Shown here: positions 26,387-33,337 of the stretch, piece after piece
Numbering within the stretch: the stretch's first letter is position 1
How the letters are laid out: each line of letters opens with the position of its first letter
Origin: Ignavibacteria bacterium RIFCSPLOWO2_12_FULL_56_21
GTDB taxonomy: Bacteria > Bacteroidota > Ignavibacteria > UBA10030
Direction: 5' to 3'
NCBI GenBank assembly: GCA_001802945.1
Contig: MHAK01000114.1
Span: 1 to 45,088 of the forward strand
Length of the DNA: 45,088 bases
Translations under genes and position numbers: made by a program
The notes under the pieces: generated by a model
The model's input: the letters and a program-made list of their open reading frames with translations, nothing else
Told to the model about the DNA's origin: nothing
The model's database searches: none

Positions 26387-27100
26387 ATGCGGCTCTTGAA
26401 GTTCGTCATCATCCCGCTGTTGATGCACACTCCGCTCCGCGGGCAATGCGAAGGCGACCTGTCGTGGGAGTATGGCGAAAAGAAGGAGGAAGGATTTTCG
26501 ATCGGACAGATGTTTTCCAATGCGTTCACTCCCCAGCTTGTCATCGACACAAAAGAGATCCGTTCATACGTTCGGGATGCGCGATACAAGGAGCTGACAA
26601 AACGGTGCGGGGACCTGAGGGCTGTCGACGCCATCTACATCAGGTCGCTCAAGATCGCCGGCTACAGCATCGGTCGTGCGCTGTTATTGTCGATGATGGC
26701 CGTCCTTGAGCACCAGAACCTGCATGTCCGCATACCCATCGTCTCGTCTATCAAGCTTCCGCTGACACTCGAAGAAGATTCACTATTCCTGCAGCGCATC
26801 CGACACCTGCCGGGAAGGGTGTATGCGGATTCACCTACGAACGGAGAAATGGACAAGGATAAGTTGCAGCATTTCTTCGCTTCGGCGTACATTGCGTATG
26901 CCTCGGAGTCTGTCGACCTTGCGCGTGGGGCTGGAAATATCGTGGAATGGGGGGAAGCCAAGTTCGTGGTTGGGGGAGCCGACGATCCGCGGGACAAGCG
27001 AGCCAACAAACAGGGAGAGTTGTTCGGGCGGGACTTACTGGCAGTGAAGAACTTGCTGCCCTCGGATTATCTTTTGTTACCTGTTGAAAGTGAAGAGTAA
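26387..27100 (+). CDS. Predicted exported protein of unknown function
   Basis: I do not recognise this 237-residue protein. It starts with a short basic and hydrophobic stretch (MRLLKFVIIPLLMHTPLRG) that looks like a signal peptide with cleavage before QCEGD. A second moderately hydrophobic helix lies around 95-107. The C-terminal part contains KDKLQHFFASAYIAYASES followed by WGEAKF and DKRANKQGELFGRDL; the spaced His, Glu and Asn-rich segments resemble a conserved active or binding site, similar in style to YfiM-like lipoproteins, but this is only a resemblance. It lies between the carboxylase and a sigma-54 regulator. Confidence 0.75.
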   Translation: MRLLKFVIIPLLMHTPLRGQCEGDLSWEYGEKKEEGFSIGQMFSNAFTPQLVIDTKEIRSYVRDARYKELTKRCGDLRAVDAIYIRSLKIAGYSIGRALLLSMMAVLEHQNLHVRIPIVSSIKLPLTLEEDSLFLQRIRHLPGRVYADSPTNGEMDKDKLQHFFASAYIAYASESVDLARGAGNIVEWGEAKFVVGGADDPRDKRANKQGELFGRDLLAVKNLLPSDYLLLPVESEE

Positions 27101-27160
27101 TGAGACTCTTGAAAAAAGCGGTCACGAAGTTCCACGTGGTATGATCTTTTCATTCGCCCT

Positions 27161-28534
27161 ATGAAGTCCATCCTTATCATCGACGACGAACAGAGCATCC
27201 GCGATTCGCTCAGGATGATCCTGGAGTACGAGAAGTACGAAGTGCAGTTTGCCCCGGACGGAGAAGCCGGCCTGCGCGCACTCGACAAGCAGAAGCCCGA
27301 CCTTGTGTTGCTGGACGTAAAAATGCCGGGGATCGACGGACTCGACGTTCTTCAACAAATCCGCCGACGCTCTGCCGATCTTCCCGTTGTCATGATCTCC
27401 GGTCATGGCACGATCGAAACTGCCGTTGAAGCGACAAAGCTCAGCGCATTTGACTTTCTGCAGAAACCGCTCGACAGGGACAAGCTTCTCGTCGTCGTTC
27501 GGAATGCGCTTCAAACGGCGCGGCTATCTCAGGACCTGCAGAAATTACAGGAAAGCGTCGAAGGTAAAAGACAGATCATCGGTAATGGTCGGGCGATCAA
27601 GGAGATACTCACTCTCGTGAGCCGAGTTGCGCCGACGGACGCACGCGTGCTCATTACCGGAGAGAACGGGAGCGGAAAGGAGCTCGTCGCCCGCGCCATT
27701 CACCGCAACAGTAAACGGGCCGAGAAGCCGTTCGTCGAAGTGAATTGTGCAGCGATCCCCGCTGAATTGATTGAATCCGAGCTTTTTGGACACGAAAAAG
27801 GCTCATTCACGGGGGCGACTGCGCAACGCGTCGGCAAGTTCGAACTGGCGGACGGCGGTACGCTCTTCCTCGATGAGGTCGGCGATATGAGTCTTTCAGC
27901 TCAGGCAAAGGTCCTACGCGCGCTCGAGGAACAGACGATCGAGCGTGTCGGAAGCAATAGAATGATCACCGTGAACGTCCGCGTGATCGCCGCGACGAAC
28001 AAAGACGTTCAGGCGGAGATCAAAAAGGGATCCTTCCGGAACGACCTGTTTCACCGCCTGAATGTCATTCCTGTCCACGTCCCTCCCTTGCGCGAAAGGC
28101 GCGAGGACATTCCCGACCTCGTGGGTTCGTTCGTGGAGGATGTGTGCAAACGGAACGGTATGGCGCTGAAAAAGATCTCCGACGACGCATTGAAATTGCT
28201 TTCCATGCGTGATTGGCCGGGAAATGTGCGGGAGCTCCGGAACGCCGTCGAACGGCTGGTCATCCTATCACAGGGGACGGAGATCGACATGTCCCTCCTT
28301 GAGGACCGCTCGTCCGCTCCGACCGAACTCTCGGATATGTTTGGGATCGGACTCACATTCCAGGAATTCAAGGACAGAGCGGAAGCCGCGTTCATCAAAC
28401 GGCAACTGGAGGCGAACAAATGGAATGTGTCAAAGACCGCCGAAAGTCTCGACATCCAGCGGTCTCATTTATATACGAAGATGAAGCGTTACGGACTTGC
28501 GAAGGGGGGCGAGGAGGAGGCTGAGGAAAGCTAA
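27161..28534 (+). CDS. NtrC-family sigma-54-dependent response regulator
   Basis: The 457 residues comprise a receiver (phosphoacceptor Asp52 in LLDVKMP, Lys102), an AAA+ domain with Walker A GENGSGKE (167-174), GSFTGA (214-219) in place of the canonical GAFTGA, Walker B LFLDE (235-239), and a Fis-type HTH ending in [24 protein letters not shown] is a common functional variant, so sigma-54 activation is likely, in contrast to the regulator at 9429. It resembles the NtrX subgroup by length and C-terminal RSHLYTKMK sequence. No sensor kinase is adjacent. It is transcribed alone. Confidence 0.95.
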   Translation: MKSILIIDDEQSIRDSLRMILEYEKYEVQFAPDGEAGLRALDKQKPDLVLLDVKMPGIDGLDVLQQIRRRSADLPVVMISGHGTIETAVEATKLSAFDFLQKPLDRDKLLVVVRNALQTARLSQDLQKLQESVEGKRQIIGNGRAIKEILTLVSRVAPTDARVLITGENGSGKELVARAIHRNSKRAEKPFVEVNCAAIPAELIESELFGHEKGSFTGATAQRVGKFELADGGTLFLDEVGDMSLSAQAKVLRALEEQTIERVGSNRMITVNVRVIAATNKDVQAEIKKGSFRNDLFHRLNVIPVHVPPLRERREDIPDLVGSFVEDVCKRNGMALKKISDDALKLLSMRDWPGNVRELRNAVERLVILSQGTEIDMSLLEDRSSAPTELSDMFGIGLTFQEFKDRAEAAFIKRQLEANKWNVSKTAESLDIQRSHLYTKMKRYGLAKGGEEEAEES

Positions 28535-28539
28535 TGTGA

Positions 28540-28663
28540 TTGTCGAGTGCGGAGTGTCGATTTCGGATTGCCAATGGTAGAGCTGCGAGCGTTTTGGCGT
28601 TGATATTTGGCGGTTTGCAGTTTTCGTTCACGGTCCATTTCATCGCTTTTCGATTGACGATTC
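28540..28663. repeat. Repeat-rich gap with GATTGACGATTC arm
   Basis: GTCGAGTGCGGAGTGTCGA near 28552 and TTTTCGATTGACGATTC (28647-28663) are loosely inverted. The second is an exact copy of 18098-18114. The arm overlaps the rlmB stop codon, so the last residues of RlmB (NNER) are encoded by repeat-like DNA. The gap separates two converging genes. Confidence 0.7.
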
Positions 28664-29426
28664 ACCTCTCATTATTGATCTGCTGCGGATTTTTCCCCCT
28701 CGCTCTCGCCGCTTCGTAGAGCACTAACGCCCCTGCAACAGACGCGTTGAGCGAGTCGAACGAACCGCCCATCGGGATCCTCACCAGTAGATCGCAGTTC
28801 TCTTTCACCAGCCGGCGTATTCCCCTTCCCTCGTTTCCAACAACGATCGCGATCGGACCTGAAAGGTCCGCCACGCCGAGCGTCGCCTGAGCCGCAGCAT
28901 CCGTTCCCACCACGCGAATTCCATTCTCCTTCAATTCCTTGATCGCATTGACAAGGTTCGTCACGCGTGCCACGGGCATGGACAAAGCGGCTCCCGCCGA
29001 CGTCTTGATTACCGTCGCATTCACTGTTGCGGAATGATGCTTCAGGAGAACGACGCCGTGCACGCCGAAGCAGAGCGCAGAGCGGATCAATGCACCCAGG
29101 TTGTGCGGGTCTTCGATCTCGTCGAAAAGCAGGAAGAAGGGCTGTTGTCCCTCAGGAACGCTGTCGAGGAGCTGATCGAGCTCAAGGTAGTCAACGGATG
29201 AGGCCACAGCCACGACCCCCTGCGTCTCCGCACCCCCTCCAAGCTCGCGAAAGCGCTCTTTTGGCGTCTGTCGGATCGGAATCCCGCGCTGCTTGGCAAG
29301 CTTGAAGATACTGTCGATGGCTTGACCATGCGTGCCGAATTGCACGAAGACCTTCTCGATCGCCTGACCACTTTCAAGCGCTTCGAGCACCGGTTTGCGG
29401 CCGACGATGTGAGATTCGGGGTTCAA
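28662..29426 (-). CDS. rlmB: 23S rRNA 2'-O-methyltransferase RlmB-like (TrmH/SpoU family)
   Basis: This protein is predicted to methylate the ribose of a guanosine in 23S rRNA using S-adenosylmethionine. The 254 residues have an N-terminal substrate-binding domain (IVGRKPVLEAL) and the SPOUT knot motifs LLFDEIEDPHNLGALIRSA (motif 1), VVGNEGRGI (motif 2) and IPMGGSFDSLNASVAGAL (motif 3). The only in-frame start is TTG at 29426, since no ATG precedes MNPESHIVGRK; several genes here seem to use TTG. Other SpoU targets such as tRNA Gm18 cannot be excluded, but the N-domain favours RlmB. Confidence 0.92.
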   Translation of the reverse strand: MNPESHIVGRKPVLEALESGQAIEKVFVQFGTHGQAIDSIFKLAKQRGIPIRQTPKERFRELGGGAETQGVVAVASSVDYLELDQLLDSVPEGQQPFFLLFDEIEDPHNLGALIRSALCFGVHGVVLLKHHSATVNATVIKTSAGAALSMPVARVTNLVNAIKELKENGIRVVGTDAAAQATLGVADLSGPIAIVVGNEGRGIRRLVKENCDLLVRIPMGGSFDSLNASVAGALVLYEAARARGKNPQQINNER

Positions 29427-29440
29427 TGGAGAACCATGGT

Positions 29441-29526
29441 GAAATCACAAGAACCAACGGACACATCACCAATAAATTCCATATGGTGCTTATTTGTGAT
29501 TTGCAGTTTGTGTTTTGGAAATTTCC
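29441..29526. repeat. Tandem-arm hairpin, AAATCACAA unit
   Basis: GAAATCACAAGAACCAAC (29441-29458) faces TGTGATTTGCAGTTTGTG (about 29495-29512). Inside, ATCACCAATAA pairs with TTATTTGTGAT. A related half, GAAATCACAAGATTGTG, is found at 30001-30017 near the lgt 3' end. The structure is upstream of rlmB and downstream of the gene's right-hand neighbour at 29534. Confidence 0.75.
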
Positions 29527-29533
29527 TCAGGCC

Positions 29534-29953
29534 CTAATCGCGCCTCATCTCCCGCTTCTCGATCATCCGCCCTGCGCCAAACACCGCAATGCCGCCGATG
29601 AAGAAGTACAGGTCAGTATACATGTCCCCTTGCATTCCTGCCATCAGCCCGACGGCGACAGTCAAAAAGCCCAATGCTTCCAGGAATTTTCCGAAGTAGT
29701 ACAGTTTTGTCGGAGGGCGTTCCTCGCGAATGACCTTTCTAAGTTCGGCTTCGTCGATGACACTCTTGAGCTCACGCTTGTCATTGATCACGACCACGGG
29801 AACAGCAATATGCCAATCGGCAAATCTGGGATGGTCCTCTGTCAGCGTTGTGTATTTGAGGTCGAACAGGAATTCCTTCTGAAGCTTTTCAAGAAGAACC
29901 TGGGCTTTCTGACAAAGGCTGCATTCGGCGGTCGAGTACAGATGGACTTGCAT
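29534..29953 (-). CDS. Thioredoxin-fold (glutaredoxin-like) protein with C-terminal membrane anchor
   Basis: The first 80 residues look like a glutaredoxin/DUF836 domain: a beta strand MQVHLYST, then ECSLC with a CxxC-type redox pair, and a cis-Pro segment AVPVVVINDK. A linker and two hydrophobic helices follow (LEALGFLTVAVGLMAG and LYFFIGGIAVFGAGRM), placing the redox domain on the membrane. The fusion is unusual for this small family. It lies downstream of lgt on the same strand and may serve envelope thiol chemistry, but that is inference. The function is otherwise unknown. Confidence 0.82.
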   Translation of the reverse strand: MQVHLYSTAECSLCQKAQVLLEKLQKEFLFDLKYTTLTEDHPRFADWHIAVPVVVINDKRELKSVIDEAELRKVIREERPPTKLYYFGKFLEALGFLTVAVGLMAGMQGDMYTDLYFFIGGIAVFGAGRMIEKREMRRD

Positions 29954-30030
29954 AGATGTTCATGGGAGAAAAATCGTGTGTCTCTCGGAATACATACGTT
30001 GAAATCACAAGATTGTGTTTTGGGTTTTCT

Positions 30031-30861
30031 TCAAAGGGAAGCCGGCGATTTGTCCGTTTGCCTCGGTTTGAGCAGGTTCCATCCAATGAACCCCGCAGCG
30101 ATCAACCCCACCGAGATCAATTGCGCCTGGCTCAATCCAAACGCCAGCCGCGGATTGAGGCGTAGGAATTCCACCGCAAACCGTTCGATACCCGCGAACA
30201 TCAGATAGAGCATGAAGAGCTTTCCATCTGGACGAAGCCTGGCCCGGTACTTCCAAAGGATCCAGAAGCCGAGAGCGCAGATAAGGGTTTCGTAGATCGG
30301 CGTCGGATGGCAAAGAACATTGTTAGGAACGATTCCGCCGGGGTACTGACTCGTCACCTCTGGAAAGTCACGGAAGGCCGCGGACGGGGGAAACGTCCCG
30401 TTTGAGTAATCGGACCCCCAAGGAAGTGCGGTCGGGAATCCATAGTCGCCGTCCCCTGCCAGGTGACAGCCTATTCTTCCGATGCCGTAGGCGAGCAACA
30501 ATCCCGGCGATGTCGCATCGGCGACAACGAGAAACGGGATCTTCTTCCTTCGCACATACCAGGCGATCCCAAGAATCGACAGGATGAGACCTCCATGAAA
30601 CGTCAATCCGCCCGGAGAGAACGCCATGCGCATCGGCGTCGCCATGAATTCGCCCCAGTTCTCGACAAGATGCATCGCTTTCGATCCGACGATGCCGAGA
30701 ATGATCGCGAGAAGCGTGACGGTGCCGGCAATCTCGGTGTCGAGTTTACGGCGCTTGAATTCGGATGTGAGCAGCGAGCTCGCGATCAAGAATCCGATCG
30801 CGACCATGACACCGAACGAATGAATGGCGAAGGGACCGATTTCAAACAGCGTAGGGCACAT
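30031..30861 (-). CDS. lgt: Prolipoprotein diacylglyceryl transferase
   Basis: Lgt is an inner-membrane enzyme that transfers diacylglycerol from phosphatidylglycerol to the lipobox cysteine of pre-lipoproteins. The 276 residues contain about seven membrane helices, the conserved GGLTFHGGL (with the essential His-Gly-Gly) and the signature arginine region YGIGRIGCHLAGDGDYG, plus HPTPIYE near residue 190. The Cys/His variants in the signature fit the Lgt form seen in Bacteroidetes/Chlorobi relatives. The NlpC/P60 lipoprotein at 42275 would be one of its substrates. A GGAGTTA tandem lies just upstream of its start. Confidence 0.95.
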   Translation of the reverse strand: MCPTLFEIGPFAIHSFGVMVAIGFLIASSLLTSEFKRRKLDTEIAGTVTLLAIILGIVGSKAMHLVENWGEFMATPMRMAFSPGGLTFHGGLILSILGIAWYVRRKKIPFLVVADATSPGLLLAYGIGRIGCHLAGDGDYGFPTALPWGSDYSNGTFPPSAAFRDFPEVTSQYPGGIVPNNVLCHPTPIYETLICALGFWILWKYRARLRPDGKLFMLYLMFAGIERFAVEFLRLNPRLAFGLSQAQLISVGLIAAGFIGWNLLKPRQTDKSPASL

Positions 30862-30882
30862 AGAGAAAGGAAAAAGAAAAAA

Positions 30883-30900
30883 GGAGTTAGGAGTTAGGAG
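30883..30900. repeat. Short GGAGTTA tandem
   Basis: GGAGTTAGGAGTTAGGAG, two and a half copies of a 7-bp unit, lies upstream of lgt. It looks like a single arm of the tandem-arm hairpins found elsewhere; no inverted partner is visible nearby. Confidence 0.6.
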
Positions 30901-30951
30901 AAAAAGGCGTGAAGCGCGTTATGGAACACCGGTGAATCTTGCGAACAGTTC

Positions 30952-31347
30952 CTACCGCAGTTCAACTGCTTCCGTCGATGCTGCGATGAAAGGATGTTCG
31001 GGCGACTTCAACAATTTCACGTCGTCCTTGCTGATGTCGATCTCAAATGCGTTGACGGTTTTATCCTGCTTTGAGACTATGACCTTGTAACGACCCTGAA
31101 GATGTGGGAATTCGAGGCGACCGCGGGCGGGTCCGCTTCCGGGCATGAGGAGCTCGGGAGCATGCAAGCCCTGAACCTTGATATGGACCGCATCCCCTTC
31201 CTGCTTCGCCTGCAACAGAATATCATATTGGAAGCTGACAAAGACTTTCGTGGTCTGAACGAGGAAGACCACGCTTCGGACGTTGGTCTCTTTGTCCTTG
31301 TGATGGAAGACGTTGAGCGTGTAGTCGGGTTCTTTGACTTTTCCCAA
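30952..31347 (-). CDS. Unrecognised 131-residue protein downstream of hisS
   Basis: I do not recognise this protein. It is predicted to be soluble and beta-rich, with strands such as VVFLVQTTKVFVSFQYDI, YKVIVSK and a proline-glycine stretch ELLMPGSGPARG, as in small beta-sandwich domains. There is no signal peptide. The start is TTG at 31347, four bases after the hisS stop, with GGGTGA acting as a possible ribosome-binding site within the hisS end. It is therefore probably translated from the ptsN-like/hisS transcript. Codon and base use do not differ visibly from neighbours. Confidence 0.7.
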   Translation of the reverse strand: MGKVKEPDYTLNVFHHKDKETNVRSVVFLVQTTKVFVSFQYDILLQAKQEGDAVHIKVQGLHAPELLMPGSGPARGRLEFPHLQGRYKVIVSKQDKTVNAFEIDISKDDVKLLKSPEHPFIAASTEAVELR

Positions 31348-31351
31348 GCGT

Positions 31352-32593
31352 TCACCCGATCCGTATGTCGTTCAGGTCGACGCCGACCTCGGCTCCGGAC
31401 TGCATGTTTTTCAGCTTTCCAGTCCCGGCGGCGAGTTCCTGCTCCCCCACAACCAATACGTACTGTGCGCTGACCCGGTTGGCGTCGCGCATCTGAGCTT
31501 TCACGCTCCGTTCAAGGTAATCGACCTCAGTCTGGATTCCTTTCTTTCTCATCTCCGAGGCCTTTGTAAATGCCCATTTTCTCGACCGCTCATCGAGAGC
31601 CACAATGTAGAGCGCCGGACCCGGTTCTACGAACGATTTTTCAAGCTTTTCCAGCACCATGAGAAGCCGCTCAATTCCCGCCGCAAATCCAACACCAAAG
31701 GTCGGTTTTCCGCCAAGTTCTTCCACAAGCAGATCATACCGACCGCCGCCCGCCAAAGCATCCTGCGAGCCAAGGGCCGTACTCGTGATTTCAAACGCGG
31801 TCTTCGTGTAATAATCGAGGCCCCGTACGAGCCGGGGGTCCACTTCATGCTTCAACTGAAGTGAATCCAACAGTTGGGTCACTCCCTGGAAGTGCTTTTT
31901 GCACTCTTCGCACAGATGGTCCTGGAGGAGTGGAATTCCGCGCGTCGCCGCCCGATCCTGCTCTTCTTTCGAGTCGAGGACTCTGAGCGGATTGCTCTGG
32001 ACGCGCGCCTGACTTTCGGGGGACAGGCGGCCGTAGACCTTCATCAATTCGGCCTTCAGGAGTTCTTTGTATCGCGGACGGCATTTCTCACAACCGACGG
32101 AATTGATCTTCAATGAGAATGCTTCAACGCCCAGGCTCCTGTAGATCTCCAGCGGCAGCAGCATCATTTCAACGTCGAGTGCGGGGGATTGACCGCCCAA
32201 TGCTTCTGCGCCGAACTGGTGGAATTGCCTCAACCGCCCCGCCTGCGGACGTTCCTGACGGAACATCGGTCCGATATAATAGACCTTCGTGAGGGGTGAC
32301 GCCTCGCCGAGATTGTTCTGGATATAAGCGCGAAGTGTCGAAGCCGTACCTTCAGGTCGAAGCGTGATGCTGTCAGAGCTCCGGTCCGTGAAGGTGTACA
32401 TTTCCTTGCTCACGATGTCCGTGAGCTCTCCGATACTTCGGGAAAAGAGCGCCGTTTGCTCAAACACGGGCGTTCGTATCTCGCGGTAGTGGAAATCATG
32501 CATCACCCTGCGGACGGTCCGTTCGACGGCCTGCCATGCTGCAACGTCGGCGGGAAGAATGTCCTTGGTGCCTTTGATACTGCGGAACTTCAT
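31352..32593 (-). CDS. hisS: Histidyl-tRNA synthetase
   Basis: HisS is a class II synthetase charging tRNA-His. The 413 residues show KGTKDILP at the N-terminus, motif 2 FRQERPQAGRLRQFHQFG, the histidine-specific RGLDYYTKTAFEI, and motif 3 GFAAGIERLL. A C-terminal anticodon-binding domain follows. The ATG at 32593 (MKFRSIKGTKD) is preferred over the open frame from 32647, whose extra 18 residues lack family support. The upstream EIIA-like gene ends 25 bases before, and an unknown gene begins 4 bases after, so three genes form one transcript. Confidence 0.97.
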   Translation of the reverse strand: MKFRSIKGTKDILPADVAAWQAVERTVRRVMHDFHYREIRTPVFEQTALFSRSIGELTDIVSKEMYTFTDRSSDSITLRPEGTASTLRAYIQNNLGEASPLTKVYYIGPMFRQERPQAGRLRQFHQFGAEALGGQSPALDVEMMLLPLEIYRSLGVEAFSLKINSVGCEKCRPRYKELLKAELMKVYGRLSPESQARVQSNPLRVLDSKEEQDRAATRGIPLLQDHLCEECKKHFQGVTQLLDSLQLKHEVDPRLVRGLDYYTKTAFEITSTALGSQDALAGGGRYDLLVEELGGKPTFGVGFAAGIERLLMVLEKLEKSFVEPGPALYIVALDERSRKWAFTKASEMRKKGIQTEVDYLERSVKAQMRDANRVSAQYVLVVGEQELAAGTGKLKNMQSGAEVGVDLNDIRIG

Positions 32594-32618
32594 CAGGAAG
32601 GGGGGCGGGGAGGGAAGG

Positions 32619-33089
32619 TCAACTTTCAGCGTATGCTGCTTCTTCACTCTTGAAAAGCTGCAGAACGCTCGGTACGTCGGGGGCTTCCAGGAGCTTTTGT
32701 CGGAATTCTTCTTTGTTCATCAGGCGGGATATACGACTCAGGAGTTTGATGTGGGGGCCGACCATCGTGTCCCGCCCGACGAGGAGGAAGACGAGGCGGA
32801 CCGGCTGTTCGTCCAGCGACTGGTAATCGATCGGCTTCTCTGTGATGGCAAACGCCGCGACGATGTCGCTGACCGCGTCTGTTTTGCCGTGCGGAATGGC
32901 GAATCCCGACCCGACGCCCGTCGACATAATCTTTTCCCGCTCGAAAATGGCGGTGCGCATCCGTTCCTTGTCAACCACCTTGTCGGACGCAGCGGCGAGG
33001 TCGATCATGGCGTTGATGATCTCTTCTTTGGTCGATCCGGCAAGCTTGACCTGGACAGTGCGTTCGTTCAGGATGTCAGTGATCTTCAT
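32619..33089 (-). CDS. PTS EIIA-like (PtsN/fructose type) phosphotransfer protein
   Basis: This cytosolic domain accepts phosphate on a histidine, and in PtsN-type systems regulates metabolism rather than importing sugar. The 156 residues match the EIIA type 2 fold with active His67 in GFAIPHGKTD, preceded by REKIMSTGVGSG. No EI, HPr or membrane permease is adjacent, which favours a regulatory role. The hisS linkage implies constitutive expression. A CACGAAG hairpin lies directly upstream of the start. The partner kinase of His67 cannot be told from this window. Confidence 0.9.
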   Translation of the reverse strand: MKITDILNERTVQVKLAGSTKEEIINAMIDLAAASDKVVDKERMRTAIFEREKIMSTGVGSGFAIPHGKTDAVSDIVAAFAITEKPIDYQSLDEQPVRLVFLLVGRDTMVGPHIKLLSRISRLMNKEEFRQKLLEAPDVPSVLQLFKSEEAAYAES

Positions 33090-33107
33090 GCATTACTCCC
33101 GCGTACA

Positions 33108-33228
33108 CCACGGTAACGAAGTAACACGAAGTTCCACGAAGATTGACACGAAGGCCCACGAAGATCGAAAAATCTTCCCTTCGTGGAGCTTTGTGATTCC
33201 TTCGTGTGCTTCGTGTCCAATTTTCCAA
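33108..33228. repeat. Tandem-arm hairpin, CACGAAG unit
   Basis: Arm one (33108-33163) has five units: ACGAAGTAACACGAAG, TTCCACGAAG, GACACGAAGG, CCCACGAAG. Arm two (about 33173-33218) is the complement: CCCTTCGTGGAGCTTTGTGA and TTCCTTCGTGTGCTTCGTGT. The loop is only about ten bases. The stretch to 33337 also has two copies of ACGCATCACG. It is the clearest member of the CACGAAG family here. Confidence 0.9.
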
Positions 33229-33337
33229 CTTCGTCTGTCTTCAAGATTGCGGAAAAATTGCTGGAAACTCAAGTTGCTTCACGCATCACGGAGTACGCAT
33301 CACGTTTTACTCGGTCACCCCGGGATGAATACCATGG

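Noticed and set aside
33108-33228. CRISPR-like array
   Set aside because: Units are short, diverged and inverted between arms; there are no constant repeats with unique spacers and no cas genes.
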